64,000 nt of DNA from Ruminococcus callidus. Its GTDB lineage: Bacteria; Bacillota; Clostridia; Oscillospirales; Ruminococcaceae. Made by a program: the position numbers and the translations under genes. Location of the stretch: contig NZ_JAJFCK010000008.1 of assembly GCF_020709055.1 (NCBI RefSeq), forward strand, positions 1 through 64,000. Direction: 5' to 3'. Under the pieces are notes generated by a model. The model ran no database searches. It worked only from the letters and a program-made list of their open reading frames with translations, and was not told where the DNA came from. Of this stretch, positions 1 through 9,959 are shown in pieces (positions within the stretch are counted from its first letter, which is position 1; the number at the start of each line of letters is the position of its first letter).

Positions 1-53
1 TATGCAACAAAATTTGCCGAAAAGACGTAGATAGACGCCTATGAACACGAGCT

Positions 54-968
54 CTAAATAGAGCGGAAAGAATGTTCAGAAGCATGTACGGCTGCTGCGC
101 TCCGGTATTTTCCGGGTGTGGTGCCGTACATTTTTTTGAAGCAGCGGTTGAAATAGGAGAGGCTGTCGAAACCGGTTTCCATGGCGACTTGCAAAATGGT
201 ATCCGAGGTGTCCCGCAGACGCTTGGCGGCTTTCTCCAGGCGGTAGCTGTTGAGGTACTGGACGAAGCTGGTGCCCATGGCGTGCTTGAAAAATTTCATG
301 AAATAGGACTCGCTGTAAAAGCATGCGCTGGCGATCTCGGCGATGGAGATGGGGCGGCTGTAGTTGTCCGCAATGTAGGACAGAATCTCCTTGATCTTGG
401 CGAGGGATTTTCGGTCGAGGGAGTGCTCCGTTTCCGTGCGCTCGGCGGAGATGATCTCGTAGAACATCTGGAACAGGCAGCCCTTTACCGCCAGCGGATA
501 GCCGTACGGTCTGGCATCACAGAGAGTATCGATGCGTTCCAGCAGAACGGAGATGGCGGGATAGTTCCGGCACTCCGGTGTCAGCACCGGTGCGATCTCC
601 TGCGTTTCCGCAAAGAACGGCTGGAGAAAACGGGCATAGCAGGCGTCATTTTCCGCTGCCAGAAGCTCCGGACGGAACAGGATGGTTTCGTATTCCATGA
701 CGGCGCAGCCCTTTTGTGCAATGGCGTGGAGCTGTCCGGACAGCACCAGTACGATATCGCCGGCAGTGACGGCGTGGCGCTTTAGGTTCACATCCACCCA
801 TCCCTCGCCTTTCTTGACTGCAATCAGTTCGATCTCATCGTGCCAATGGGTGCTGACTGCCTGAAAATCCAGCGGAATGGTGCAGAGGTAGGTGTTATAG
901 GGGAAATCTGCCGGCGTGTGGCACTTTTCCTCGTGGTATTTCTGATATTGCGCAGTGTCCATCTGCAT
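54..968 (-). CDS. AraC-family transcriptional regulator with N-terminal cupin
   Basis: The 304-residue product has an N-terminal cupin-like sensing half (THWHDEIELIAVKKGEGWV near the start) and two C-terminal AraC helix-turn-helix motifs (SIAEIASACFYSESYFMKFF and the GFDSLSYFNRCFKKMYGTTP type). The start at 968 is chosen because GGAGG lies 7 nt upstream; the frame stays open far beyond it, but only antisense to glgP. It diverges from the glycogen phosphorylase gene, so a role in controlling carbohydrate storage or use is plausible but inferred. The sugar ligand cannot be told from sequence. Confidence 0.9.
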   Translation of the reverse strand: MQMDTAQYQKYHEEKCHTPADFPYNTYLCTIPLDFQAVSTHWHDEIELIAVKKGEGWVDVNLKRHAVTAGDIVLVLSGQLHAIAQKGCAVMEYETILFRPELLAAENDACYARFLQPFFAETQEIAPVLTPECRNYPAISVLLERIDTLCDARPYGYPLAVKGCLFQMFYEIISAERTETEHSLDRKSLAKIKEILSYIADNYSRPISIAEIASACFYSESYFMKFFKHAMGTSFVQYLNSYRLEKAAKRLRDTSDTILQVAMETGFDSLSYFNRCFKKMYGTTPGKYRSAAAVHASEHSFRSI

Positions 969-1044
969 GGGGATACCTCCAATCAAAAAGGATAGGATTG
1001 TACAAAAACGGGGGAGAATCCGGCAAGCCCTGATGTGGTTTCCG

Positions 1045-1053
1045 TGGTATACT
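1045..1053 (+). promoter_or_regulatory. Extended -10 promoter of glgP
   Basis: TGGTATACT is an extended -10 element (TG at 1045, TATACT at 1048-1053) about 60 nt before the glgP start, in the divergent gap with the AraC gene. No good -35 hexamer is visible, which would fit an activator-dependent promoter. Confidence 0.45.
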
Positions 1054-1112
1054 AGGAGTATCGTAAAACGTACATTCAAATCGAAACCGCAATGGAAAGG
1101 AAGTACAGGAAT

Positions 1113-3371
1113 ATGAATCTCTCTGAAATCATGCAGGCTGCTTATCACAAGGATCTGGCAGCATGTTCCAATGCTGAAATCTATGCCGCACTTCTGACAA
1201 AGGTTCAGAAGATGGCGGAGGCAAAGAAGCATCCGCAGTCCAAGAAAAAGCTCTACTATATTTCCGCAGAGTTCCTCATCGGAAAGCTGCTCTCCAACAA
1301 TCTCATCAATCTGGGTGTCTATCAGGACGTGCGGGAACAGCTGGCAGCGTGCGGCAAGGACATCTGCGAGATTGAGGAAGTGGAGAACGAGCCCTCGCTG
1401 GGCAACGGCGGTCTGGGCAGACTGGCTGCATGCTTTCTGGATTCCATTGCAACACTGGGACTCAACGGCGACGGCATCGGTCTGAACTACCACTTCGGAC
1501 TGTTCCGGCAGGTGTTCAAAAACAACGAGCAAACCACCATTCCGGACCCGTGGCTGACCCGGCAGAGCTGGCTGGAAAAGACAGACGTGACCTATGAGGT
1601 ACCGTTCCGCAGCGGCTCGGTTACTGCAAGAATGTATAACATCAATGTCACCGGCTACGACAGCACCACCAATCAGCTCCACCTGTTTGACGTGGAAACT
1701 GTGGACGAATCCATTGTGACTGACGGCATCTCTTTCGACAAGACGGACATCGCCAAGAATCTGACGCTGTTCCTCTATCCGGACGACAGCGACGAGGCTG
1801 GCCGGCTGCTGCGAATCTATCAGCAGTACCTGATGGTATCTGCCGGGGCACAGCTGATTCTGGACGAGTGCACTGCCAAGGGCTGTAAGCTCACCGATCT
1901 GCCGGACTATGCAGTGATCCAGATCAACGACACACACCCCACAATGGTGATTCCGGAACTGATCCGCCTTATGGTTGCACGCGGTGTGGAAATGGACGAT
2001 GCCATTGAGGCAGTTTCCAAGACCTGCGCTTACACCAACCACACCATTTTGGCAGAGGCGCTGGAGAAGTGGCCGCTGACCTATCTCAAGCAGGTAGTTC
2101 CGCAGCTGGTTCCCATCATCGAAGTGCTGGACGACAAGGTTCGCCGGAAGTACGGCGAGGAGAAGCTCAGCATCATCGACAAGAACGACACTGTGCACAT
2201 GGCACGTCTGGACATTCACTATTGCTTCAGCGTCAACGGCGTTGCATCGCTGCACACGGAGATTCTGAAAGAAGTCGAACTCCACCCATTCTATGAGATC
2301 TATCCGGAGAAGTTCAACAACAAGACCAACGGCATTACCTTCCGCCGCTGGCTGCTCCACTGCAATCCGGAGCTGTCCCAGTGGATTACCGGACTCATCG
2401 GCGACGGCTACAAGAAGGATGCCACCCAGCTGGAAAAGCTGCTGGCGTACCGCAAGGATGCCGCTGTTCTGGAACAGCTGCTGCAAATCAAGGACGGCAA
2501 AAAGGTACAGCTGCGGCAGTACCTCGCCAAGACACAGGGCATCACCATTCCGGAAAATTCCATCTTCGACATCCAGATCAAGCGTCTGCACGAGTATAAG
2601 CGGCAGCAGCTGAATGCCCTGTATGTCATCCAGAAGTATCTGGAGATCAAGGCAGGCAAGAAGCCGGCTCGCCCCATCACCGTAATTTTCGGTGCAAAGG
2701 CAGCACCGGCATATATCATTGCGCAGGATATCATTCACCTGATCCTGTGCCTGCAGGAGATCATCCGCAACGATCCGGAGGTCAATCCGTATCTGAATGT
2801 GGTCATGGTGGAGAACTACAATGTCACCAAGGCTGAAATGCTGATTCCGGCGTGCGACATTTCCGAGCAGATCTCGCTGGCTTCCAAGGAGGCGAGCGGT
2901 ACTGGCAACATGAAGTTCATGCTCAACGGTGCGGTAACACTGGGCACAGAGGACGGCGCCAATGTGGAGATTCACCAGCTGGTCGGCGACGACAACATCT
3001 ATATCTTCGGCGATTCCAGCGAAGAGGTAGTCAAGCGTTATGCAGATGCAAGCTACTGTGCAAAGGACTACTACGAGGAGAATCCGTCCATCCACGAGGC
3101 AGTGGATTTTATTACCGGTGAGCAGATGCTGGCAGTCGGCGATGCAGTTCGTCTGGAGCGCCTTTCCAAGGAACTCATCGGCAAGGACTGGTTCATGACT
3201 TTCCCGGACTTCGATGCTTATGTCAAGGCAAGAGAACAGGCATATGCGGACTATGAGGATCGTCAGGCATGGGCAGAAAAGATGCTGGTGAATATCGCCA
3301 TGGCAGGCTATTTCTCCTCCGACCGCACCATTGCCGAGTACAACAAGGACATCTGGAAGCTTGACTGCTAA
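1113..3371 (+). CDS. glgP: Glycogen/maltodextrin phosphorylase (GT35)
   Basis: This enzyme releases glucose-1-phosphate from alpha-1,4-glucans using pyridoxal phosphate. The GT35 signatures are clear: [14 protein letters not shown] near residue 90, and the PLP-lysine motif [15 protein letters not shown] near residue 596, followed by [12 protein letters not shown]. An ATG at 1092 is in frame, but AAAGGAAG at 1096-1103 sits 9 nt before the ATG at 1113, so the 752-residue form is preferred. The protein is somewhat shorter than the roughly 800-residue Escherichia coli enzymes. It is cytosolic and probably serves storage glycogen turnover. Confidence 0.95.
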   Translation: MNLSEIMQAAYHKDLAACSNAEIYAALLTKVQKMAEAKKHPQSKKKLYYISAEFLIGKLLSNNLINLGVYQDVREQLAACGKDICEIEEVENEPSLGNGGLGRLAACFLDSIATLGLNGDGIGLNYHFGLFRQVFKNNEQTTIPDPWLTRQSWLEKTDVTYEVPFRSGSVTARMYNINVTGYDSTTNQLHLFDVETVDESIVTDGISFDKTDIAKNLTLFLYPDDSDEAGRLLRIYQQYLMVSAGAQLILDECTAKGCKLTDLPDYAVIQINDTHPTMVIPELIRLMVARGVEMDDAIEAVSKTCAYTNHTILAEALEKWPLTYLKQVVPQLVPIIEVLDDKVRRKYGEEKLSIIDKNDTVHMARLDIHYCFSVNGVASLHTEILKEVELHPFYEIYPEKFNNKTNGITFRRWLLHCNPELSQWITGLIGDGYKKDATQLEKLLAYRKDAAVLEQLLQIKDGKKVQLRQYLAKTQGITIPENSIFDIQIKRLHEYKRQQLNALYVIQKYLEIKAGKKPARPITVIFGAKAAPAYIIAQDIIHLILCLQEIIRNDPEVNPYLNVVMVENYNVTKAEMLIPACDISEQISLASKEASGTGNMKFMLNGAVTLGTEDGANVEIHQLVGDDNIYIFGDSSEEVVKRYADASYCAKDYYEENPSIHEAVDFITGEQMLAVGDAVRLERLSKELIGKDWFMTFPDFDAYVKAREQAYADYEDRQAWAEKMLVNIAMAGYFSSDRTIAEYNKDIWKLDC

Positions 3372-3412
3372 TTTTCCAAAAGACGATTTTCAAACTTATT
3401 CATAAAGTGAAG

Positions 3413-3437
3413 CACCGGAATGCAGAGGATTCCGGTG
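3413..3437 (+). terminator. Hairpin after glgP
   Basis: CACCGGAAT and ATTCCGGTG form a perfect 9-bp stem around a 7-nt loop, followed by TTTCTG. The U-tract is short, so termination may be partial, which would let some glgP transcripts continue into the small gene at 3502. Confidence 0.5.
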
Positions 3438-3501
3438 TTTCTGCGTTCCCATGACCATTATACCATGGAACCGGCAGAACTGCAAGAGAGGAGGAAAACC
3501 A

Positions 3502-3732
3502 ATGCAGGAGGAAACGATTGTACAGATCTATGAGGAAGACCACGGCTGTGAAGGCATCCAGCCGGGAGAGATTCCCATGGATGAGGTGCTTCTTCGGGAC
3601 GATGCCGGCGCAGAGCGCTGGGTGAAGCTGCCGGATGCCATCTTGCTGGCGCACTGCCTGAGAGAGGGCGACCGCATTGTTCTGGAAAAGCTGCTGCAGG
3701 AAGCGCAGAAACGCTTTCCGCATCTGAAATAA
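3502..3732 (+). CDS. Small acidic protein of unknown function
   Basis: The 76-residue product is not a family I recognise. It has GGAGG 7 nt before its ATG and codon use like the neighbouring chromosomal genes. It contains a predicted helical C-terminal half (LLAHCLREGDRIVLEKLLQE) and no signal peptide or membrane segment. It follows glgP on the same strand and ends just before a strong terminator, so it may be the last gene of the glgP transcript. Confidence 0.65.
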   Translation: MQEETIVQIYEEDHGCEGIQPGEIPMDEVLLRDDAGAERWVKLPDAILLAHCLREGDRIVLEKLLQEAQKRFPHLK

Positions 3733-3765
3733 TCAGAACCTGTCTTCAGCGCAAATCAAGCGCAA

Positions 3766-3800
3766 AAAACCGTCCTGCTAAGGCAAAGCAGGGCGGTTTT
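3766..3800. terminator. Bidirectional rho-independent terminator
   Basis: AAAACCGTCCTGCT and AGCAGGGCGGTTTT pair (with one internal mismatch) around a 7-nt loop, flanked by A-rich and T-rich tracts on either side. It separates the convergent small gene (plus) and amidohydrolase gene (minus). Confidence 0.8.
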
Positions 3801-3824
3801 GTTTTTGGCGGAAAGCCGTGCAGG

Positions 3825-4979
3825 TTATCGCTTCACGACTGCGTTTCCGTCGATGAGTACCAGCCACGGGTCACAGAGAAGATCCAGCGGGTCGCCGTGG
3901 TACAGCTGGAGGTCGGCATCCATACCGGCAGCAATGCTGCCCACCCGATCGGCAACGCCGAGAATCTCAGCAGCGCCGGCAGTGATGGCACGGAGCGCAT
4001 TCTCACGGGACATACCGCCCTTGACGGCGAGCGCAGCAGTGGTGGGAAGGTACTGGATAGGGATGACCGGATGGTCGGTGCACAGGGCGATCTGCACGCC
4101 GTTTTCCTGTAAGATCTTGGGGTTTTGCAGGCTGAGGTTCTGCATCTCCGGCTTGCAGCGGTCGCAGAGCGTCGGGCCAACGATCACCGGCGCTTCCTCC
4201 TCTGCCAGAATGTCTGCAATTTCGTATCCCTCGGTTCCGTGGACGATGACATAATCCAGATTGAACTCCTTGGCGATGCGAATCGCTGTGCAGATGTCGT
4301 CCGCACGGTGGCAGTGGAAGTGTGCTTTCACGTCCCGCTCCAACAGCGGCAGCAGTGCCTCGGATTTTGCGTCATAGTCCGGCATGTGCTCGTCGGGATC
4401 GCTTTCGGCGAAGTCCAGCTCCTGCTGGTAGCGCTGCGCCTTTGCCAGTCCTTCACGGATGATGGCAGCAGTCGCCATACGGGTGATGGGCGTTTCGTCC
4501 CGATCGTTGTAGACGCTTTTGGGATTTTCGCCCAGTGCAAACTTCATGCCCGTGCCGATGCACATCCGGTCTACCATACGTCCGGCGGTTTTCAGGATCG
4601 CCATTGCACCGCCGCAGGTGTTGGCGCTGCCGGGGGAGGTCATGACCGTGGTCACGCCTGCCTCCCGTGCCTCCTGAAAGCAGCGGTCCAGCGGATTCAC
4701 GCCGTCGATCACACGCAGATGCGGGGTAAAGGGATCAGTTGCCTCGTTGCAGTCGTCGCCCTCAAAGGCGATGCCGTTTTCGATGATGCCCAGATGGGTG
4801 TGCGCATCGATAAAGCCCGGCAGCAGCAGCGAGCCGGCTGCGTCAATGTCCTCCGGCGCAAGCTCTGCCGGCCTGCCGGATTCCACAGCGGTAATTTTTC
4901 CGTCCTCGATGCAGACATAGCCGTTTTCAATGACACCGCGGTCTGTCATCGTATGTATGGTTGCATTCCAGATTTTCAT
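3825..4979 (-). CDS. Amidohydrolase-superfamily metal-dependent hydrolase
   Basis: The 384-residue protein has the amidohydrolase layout: an N-terminal beta-sandwich strand set, the metal-binding HxH of strand 1 (DAHTHLGI, H60 and H62), a second histidine region (HFHCHRADD), VIVHGTEG, and the strand-8 aspartate motif ALCTDHPVIP. This pattern resembles the imidazolonepropionase/prolidase-like branch. The substrate is not predictable, and no histidine-utilisation neighbours are present. It lies 82 bp downstream of mutS2 on the same strand and could be read through from that operon. Confidence 0.85.
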   Translation of the reverse strand: MKIWNATIHTMTDRGVIENGYVCIEDGKITAVESGRPAELAPEDIDAAGSLLLPGFIDAHTHLGIIENGIAFEGDDCNEATDPFTPHLRVIDGVNPLDRCFQEAREAGVTTVMTSPGSANTCGGAMAILKTAGRMVDRMCIGTGMKFALGENPKSVYNDRDETPITRMATAAIIREGLAKAQRYQQELDFAESDPDEHMPDYDAKSEALLPLLERDVKAHFHCHRADDICTAIRIAKEFNLDYVIVHGTEGYEIADILAEEEAPVIVGPTLCDRCKPEMQNLSLQNPKILQENGVQIALCTDHPVIPIQYLPTTAALAVKGGMSRENALRAITAGAAEILGVADRVGSIAAGMDADLQLYHGDPLDLLCDPWLVLIDGNAVVKR

Positions 4980-5061
4980 GGGGATTCCTCTCTTTTTCTT
5001 GATGGAAACAGATTTTGATTGGTTTTGTCAGAGCCTGTATACGCTTTGTGAAGACAGGTTC

Positions 5062-7449
5062 TTATTCCAGACTGACGATGGTCACGCCGTCCTCGCCCTC
5101 GCCGAATGTGCCCAGCCGGAACGACTTCACGTATTTCAGCTGTTTCAGACGCTGGTGAATTGCCTTGCGCAAAAGTCCGGTGCCCTTGCCGTGAATAATG
5201 GTGACAGTTCCCACGTGGGACACCACGGCACGGTCCAGAAATGCGTCCATCTGGTACACGCCCTCGTCACAGGTGCAGCCGCGGATGTCCAGTTCCATGG
5301 TTCCGCGGCGTGCGGTCTGTGCGGAAACACGTCCGGCGGTGCTGCGCTGTTTCTGCTGGCTCTTCTTCTTTTCCTCTGCACCGGAAACCAGCCGCAGCCG
5401 TCCCACCGGCACCTTGGAGCGCATCGCACCCATTTGCAGGAACACGTTTCCGTTCTTGTCGGGCTTGCCCAGCACCACGCCTTTCTGCTTGGTGTCCGCC
5501 AGCATGACGGTGTCGCCGGATTTCAGTTCCCGCGGCAGCACATAGTCCTCGTCCTCTGCGGTATCGGTCAGGGGATTCGCCGTGTCATACAGCTTGCGGA
5601 AGCCACGCTTCACGTCGCCCTTTGCCCGAATGACATCGTCCCCGAAAGACGCCTTTTCCTTTTGCTTTCGCAGCTGTTCCAGCTCGGTGAGCATCTCGTT
5701 GGACTGTGCTTTGGTGGTTTCGATGATATGCATGGCTTCCAGCCGAGCCTGTTCCAGCTGGCGATCCCGTTCTCTGCGGGTCTGTTCCAGCTCGGCACGC
5801 AGTTTGGCGGCATTTTCCTTTGCCTCTTCCAGCGCTGCACGCATGGTTTCCCGATCGTCCTCCAGCGCCTTGCGGGCCTCGTCCAGACGGGAGACCGCCT
5901 GTTCAAAGCGGGTGTTTTCCTCGCTGACCAGCTTTTCCGCCTGCCGGATGATGTCCTGCGGCATGCCCAGACCGGCGCTGATGGCAAAGGCGTTGGATTT
6001 TCCCACAGAGCCGACGATCAGACGGTAGGTGGGGCGGAGCTTCTGGATGTCGAATTCGCAGGAGGCATTTTCCACGTCCTGCTGTTCGGTGGCGTAAATT
6101 TTCAGTTCCTGATAGTGGGTGGTTACCATGAGTTTTGCGCCGCTCTGTTTCAGCCGGTCGATGATAGCCTCCGCAAGGGCGGCACCCTCCACCGGATCGG
6201 TGCCGGAACCCAGTTCGTCCAGCAGCACCAGTGTCCTGTCATCCGCCTGTTCCAGAATGTTGATGACGCTTCGCATGTGGGCGGAGAATGTGGAGAGGTT
6301 CTGCTCGATGCTCTGGGTGTCGCCGATGTCCGCCAGCACACGGTCAAAGACGGAGATCTGGCTGCCCTCTGCTGCCGGAATCAGCATGCCGCTCATTGCC
6401 ATGAGGGTGAGCAGACCGGCAGTTTTCAGGGCAACGGTTTTACCGCCGGTGTTCGGACCGGTGATGATGAGAGCGCTGCACTCGCCGCCCAGCGTGAAGC
6501 TGATGGGGACGGCTTTCTGGTAGGGAATCAGGGGGTGACGTGCCTTTTTCAGGATGAGCATGCCGTCATCGGTCAGATTCGGCGCAAAGGCGTGCATCTG
6601 CTCCGCCAGACGTGCCTTTGCGAAATAGAGGTTCAGCTCGGCGCAGGTTTCGTGATTGCGAATGATGGTGTCTGCCCAGGTGCCGCAGTCCGTGCAAAGC
6701 TCCTGAATGATGCGCTCGATCTCCTCCGCCTCCTGAATCTCCAGCAGACGGATGTCGTTGTTTGCTTCGACCACAGCGATCGGCTCAATGAAGAGGGTCT
6801 GCCCGGTGGCGGAGGTGTCATGTACCAGACCGGCAATCTTGCCCCGATGCTCGGCACGTACTGGCAGAACAAACCGCCCGTCACGCAGGGTGACACGGCT
6901 GTCCTGTAAGCACTCCTGAACGTCCTGCCGGCGCATCATCTGGTCGAGGGTGTCCCGCAGCTTCTGGCGGGAGCGTCCGATCTTGCGGCGGATGTCCGCC
7001 AGTGCCGGACTGGCGGCATCTGCGATCTCCTCCTCCGAGAGAATGGAGCGATCCAGCTTTTCCAGCAGGAACGGCACGGGGGCAAGCTGGGCGAACAGGT
7101 CATCCAGCGAGGTTTCCACCGAGGTGCAGTGGTCGTACCAGTCGCTCAGCGCCTGAATCTGCCGCAGGATCGTGGCGATTTCCAGCAGATCCCGAAGTGA
7201 GAGGCGTGCGCCGGATTTGGCTCTGCGCAGTCCCATGCGCATGTCCTGAAAGGCGTGGAACGGCGGTGTGCCGAACTGGATGGCGAGCCGAAGCGCATCG
7301 CTGGTTTTTTCCAGTTCTGCCCGTGCTTCTGCCAGATCGGAGGTGGGAGAAATGGCACGGATCTTTTCTTTGGTGATGTCGTTTGCCGCCAGATCGGCGA
7401 GCATATCCAGAATTTTATGAAATTCCAGGGTTTGTTCATGTTGATTCAT
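5062..7449 (-). CDS. mutS2: Endonuclease MutS2 with Smr domain
   Basis: MutS2 binds branched or stalled-ribosome-associated nucleic acid and has been linked to suppression of recombination and to ribosome rescue. The 795-residue protein has Walker A GPNTGGKT near residue 330, Walker B LVLLDELGSGTDP near 408, a long coiled-coil clamp (about 520-640) and a C-terminal Smr nuclease domain (LDIRGCTCDEG and IHGKGTGLLR). The start at 7449 has GGAGG 9 nt upstream; the open frame continues upstream only antisense to recO. It overlaps the recO end by 14 nt. Confidence 0.95.
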   Translation of the reverse strand: MNQHEQTLEFHKILDMLADLAANDITKEKIRAISPTSDLAEARAELEKTSDALRLAIQFGTPPFHAFQDMRMGLRRAKSGARLSLRDLLEIATILRQIQALSDWYDHCTSVETSLDDLFAQLAPVPFLLEKLDRSILSEEEIADAASPALADIRRKIGRSRQKLRDTLDQMMRRQDVQECLQDSRVTLRDGRFVLPVRAEHRGKIAGLVHDTSATGQTLFIEPIAVVEANNDIRLLEIQEAEEIERIIQELCTDCGTWADTIIRNHETCAELNLYFAKARLAEQMHAFAPNLTDDGMLILKKARHPLIPYQKAVPISFTLGGECSALIITGPNTGGKTVALKTAGLLTLMAMSGMLIPAAEGSQISVFDRVLADIGDTQSIEQNLSTFSAHMRSVINILEQADDRTLVLLDELGSGTDPVEGAALAEAIIDRLKQSGAKLMVTTHYQELKIYATEQQDVENASCEFDIQKLRPTYRLIVGSVGKSNAFAISAGLGMPQDIIRQAEKLVSEENTRFEQAVSRLDEARKALEDDRETMRAALEEAKENAAKLRAELEQTRRERDRQLEQARLEAMHIIETTKAQSNEMLTELEQLRKQKEKASFGDDVIRAKGDVKRGFRKLYDTANPLTDTAEDEDYVLPRELKSGDTVMLADTKQKGVVLGKPDKNGNVFLQMGAMRSKVPVGRLRLVSGAEEKKKSQQKQRSTAGRVSAQTARRGTMELDIRGCTCDEGVYQMDAFLDRAVVSHVGTVTIIHGKGTGLLRKAIHQRLKQLKYVKSFRLGTFGEGEDGVTIVSLE

Positions 7450-8227
7450 GTTGAGATTCCTCCAGAAAAGGTGGTGCGGCGGAGATCTGATGGTAGAATT
7501 GCAGGGCATCCAGCCGCAGGCTGCAGTGGTACTGGACAAAGCGTTCCGTGCAGTGTCCCAGCCGGCGCAGATTATCTTTGCCCAGCCGGAAGCAGAACAG
7601 ACGGGAAAAATCCGCAAAGACGATGTGTCGCATGGCCTGAAGCACTGCCGCCGGAATCAGAATGCAGGAGTTGTCCCGCTGGGGCGCACCGCAGTTAGTA
7701 CAGAAAAAACAGCCCTGTTCCACGGAGAAATAGAGCCGTTTTGGTAAGAAAACGCCGCAGCTGCGGCACATCAGCAGATCCGGCATCATGCCAAGCTCTG
7801 TCATAAAGCGCAGCTCGAACAGCGGTTTGAGCATACATTCCTCCCGTTCGCCGTTTTCCAGATAGTGGAGTGTGTTCAGCATCAGCCGCAGAATCTCGCA
7901 GGATTCTCTGGGATGCTGCTGCTCCCGCACGGAGAGGCGGACGAGCTCACAAAAATAGGTGGCGAGGCTCAGACGGGAGAGTGATTCCCGCAGCCGGTAG
8001 AACAGGCGAATTGGTTCGGCGCTGTCCAGCGTGTACTGTCCCTTTCGCTGCTGCAGGCTAAAACGGGCGTAGGAAAACGGCTGGGTCACTGCGGCGGAGG
8101 CGCTTGCCTTGCGGCTGGTGCGGACATAGACCTCTGCCATGGTATTTTTCTCGGTGAGAATGTCAATGAATTTGCCCCGATCTCCGGCTGTCCGCTGTGC
8201 CAGAACCAGACCCTGATAGATCTCCAT
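7436..8227 (-). CDS. recO: DNA repair protein RecO
   Basis: RecO loads RecA onto SSB-coated gaps in the RecFOR pathway. The 263-residue protein starts with the OB-fold segment (GLVLAQRTAGDRGKFIDILTEK) and has the C-terminal zinc site CRSC...CTNC in the second half. GGAG lies 10 nt before the ATG. The gene order era-yqzL-recO is the common Firmicutes arrangement and supports the assignment. Confidence 0.92.
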   Translation of the reverse strand: MEIYQGLVLAQRTAGDRGKFIDILTEKNTMAEVYVRTSRKASASAAVTQPFSYARFSLQQRKGQYTLDSAEPIRLFYRLRESLSRLSLATYFCELVRLSVREQQHPRESCEILRLMLNTLHYLENGEREECMLKPLFELRFMTELGMMPDLLMCRSCGVFLPKRLYFSVEQGCFFCTNCGAPQRDNSCILIPAAVLQAMRHIVFADFSRLFCFRLGKDNLRRLGHCTERFVQYHCSLRLDALQFYHQISAAPPFLEESQHEST

Positions 8228-8348
8228 GCGGCGGTTTCTCCTTGCTGCTGTCCGAAGCTGTGGGCTGTGCTGCCACGCCCAGTGTCTTCCGATAGTGCAG
8301 ATAGTCGTCCACGTGTCCGGTCAGACAAAAAATATCCCATGCATCCAT
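8163..8348 (-). CDS. yqzL: YqzL-like small protein
   Basis: This 61-residue product begins MDAWDIFCLTGHVDDYLHYR, which matches the short YqzL family (a W-x-x-F-x-x-T-G core) normally found between era and recO in Firmicutes. GGAGG is 8 nt before the ATG at 8348. Typical family members are around 45-50 residues; here a low-complexity polar tail extends over the recO start by 65 nt in another frame. The function of the family is unknown. Confidence 0.75.
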   Translation of the reverse strand: MDAWDIFCLTGHVDDYLHYRKTLGVAAQPTASDSSKEKPPHGDLSGSGSGTADSRRSGQIH

Positions 8349-8426
8349 GATGGCAACCTCCTTTTCTGAAGTTACCCTTAGCATGTGCCGGACGGTGCGG
8401 ATTTATACCTGCCGTGTCCATTGCGG

Positions 8427-9326
8427 TTATTCCGGATTGTCCAGACCGAAGTTATGGATCAGTCCTTCTTTGTTGCGCCAGTCCTCCTTGACCTTGACCC
8501 AGCACTGCAAATTGACCTGAATGTAGAAAAAGCGCTCCAGATCTTTTCGTGCCAGTGTGGCGATCTTGCGGAGCATGGTGCCATGCCTGCCGATGAGGAT
8601 TCCCTTGTGGGACTCCCGCTCGCAGTAGATAGTGGCGTCAATGTCCAGCAGGTCTTTGTCATCCCGTTCCTTCATACGCTCGATGGAAACGGCGATGCCG
8701 TGGGGCACTTCGTCCCGCAGCAGGTTCAGGATCTTCTCCCGAATCATCTCAGCAGCGAGGACACGCTCCGGCTGGTCGGTGAATTTCTCGTCGGGGAAGT
8801 AGTGGGGGGCAGGCTGTGCCAGCGCCATGACCTCCTGTTCCACCAAGTCCACGCCGTCGTTTTCCGTGACGCTGACCGGAACGGTAGCGGCAAACGTGTG
8901 TGCGGCGTTGAGGGAGGCGATTGCCTGCATCAGCTTGGTCTTGTCGCTGCAGAGGTCGATCTTGTTCAGCACCAGAATCACCGGCGTTTTGGCACGCTCC
9001 AGCGAGCCAAGCAGCTCCTCTTCCTGCTGGGAGAGTGGTTTGGTGCAGTCCTGCACAAACAGCACCGCATCAATATCCGACACTGCATCCCGCACGGCTT
9101 TCAGCATGTGGTCGCTGAGCTTGGTGGTGGGCTTGTGCAGACCGGGGGTGTCCATAAAGACCATCTGCGTTTCTCCGATGGTCTTGATGCCCGTGATGCG
9201 GGTGCGCGTGGTCTGGGGCTTGGGGCTGACCGAGGCAATCTTCTCTCCGATGATGGCGTTCAGCAGGGAGGATTTTCCCGCATTGGTGTGTCCAGCGAGG
9301 GTGACAAAAACGGATTTTGTGGTCAT
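8427..9326 (-). CDS. era: GTPase Era
   Basis: Era binds the 3' end of 16S rRNA and checks 30S subunit assembly. The 299-residue protein shows G1 GHTNAGKSS, G3 DTPGLHKP and G4 NKIDLC, then a C-terminal KH domain containing the family hallmark GRHGTMLRKI. It overlaps the ybeY stop by 4 nt, indicating translational coupling within the operon. Confidence 0.96.
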   Translation of the reverse strand: MTTKSVFVTLAGHTNAGKSSLLNAIIGEKIASVSPKPQTTRTRITGIKTIGETQMVFMDTPGLHKPTTKLSDHMLKAVRDAVSDIDAVLFVQDCTKPLSQQEEELLGSLERAKTPVILVLNKIDLCSDKTKLMQAIASLNAAHTFAATVPVSVTENDGVDLVEQEVMALAQPAPHYFPDEKFTDQPERVLAAEMIREKILNLLRDEVPHGIAVSIERMKERDDKDLLDIDATIYCERESHKGILIGRHGTMLRKIATLARKDLERFFYIQVNLQCWVKVKEDWRNKEGLIHNFGLDNPE

Positions 9327-9835
9327 GAATCAAGGTCCTCCGTCTGGGTGAAGGTGGCTTCTCTGGAGATGCCCAGCGCACCCAGAACCTCCTCCTCCTT
9401 CTCCCGCATCTGGCGTTCCTCCAGCGGGCTGGTCTCGTGGTCATAGCCCAGCAGGTGGAGCATGGAGTGGACGGTCAGAAAGCCGATCTCCCGTTCCAGA
9501 GAGTGGCCGTACATCCGTGCCTGCTTCATGGCAGTTTCCAGAGAGATGACCACATCGCCCAGCAGGGCGCAGCCGGTTTCCTTGTTGGTGTCATAGTGGC
9601 CATTCTGCCCCAGCGGGAAAGAGAGCACATCAGTGACACGGTCTTTTTTGCGGTAAATGCGGTTGAGTCTGCGGATTTCCTCATCACTGACGAAAGAAAC
9701 GCTGACCTCAGCGTCCTGCTTGAAGTGTTCGGATACGAGGACTGCCTGACAGCAGCGCCGTATCAGAAGACGGATTCCAACGGGAACCCGTACCTTTGCT
9801 TGATTGTTTTTCACCATGACTTTGACTTTCGGCAT
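9323..9835 (-). CDS. ybeY: Endoribonuclease YbeY (16S rRNA maturation)
   Basis: YbeY is a zinc-dependent RNase acting on 16S rRNA 3' ends and in ribosome quality control. The zinc motif HSMLHLLGYDHE (H-x3-H-x5-H) is intact near residue 130. The start MPKVKVM at 9835 is preferred because AAAGGAG lies 11 nt upstream; longer in-frame starts precede that ribosome binding site. The length of 170 residues is normal for the family. Confidence 0.94.
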   Translation of the reverse strand: MPKVKVMVKNNQAKVRVPVGIRLLIRRCCQAVLVSEHFKQDAEVSVSFVSDEEIRRLNRIYRKKDRVTDVLSFPLGQNGHYDTNKETGCALLGDVVISLETAMKQARMYGHSLEREIGFLTVHSMLHLLGYDHETSPLEERQMREKEEEVLGALGISREATFTQTEDLDS

Positions 9836-9959
9836 GATAATCGGAACTCCTTTCATGTATCTTCGTGTCTGCATCCGCAGGCACATATGCCCCCATGCGC
9901 TATATTGCGCACGGGTATTTGGAGCGTGTGCGCCTCTGTGAGGGAAACACGCTTTCTTT

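Noticed and set aside
1092..1112. Earlier ATG for glycogen phosphorylase
   Set aside because: The purine-rich ribosome binding site lies inside this stretch and is correctly spaced for the ATG at 1113.
969..3095. Long minus-strand open frame continuing upstream of the AraC gene
   Set aside because: It is antisense to the clearly coding glycogen phosphorylase gene, and a good ribosome binding site marks the AraC start at 968.
4930..6909. Long plus-strand open frames opposite mutS2 and the amidohydrolase gene
   Set aside because: Low-similarity Cys/His/Gln-rich translations typical of antisense frames; mutS2 carries all family motifs on the other strand.
9836..9959. Possible promoter or terminator between phoH and ybeY
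   Set aside because: Only imperfect short inverted repeats around TGCGC were seen, without hexamers or a T-run.
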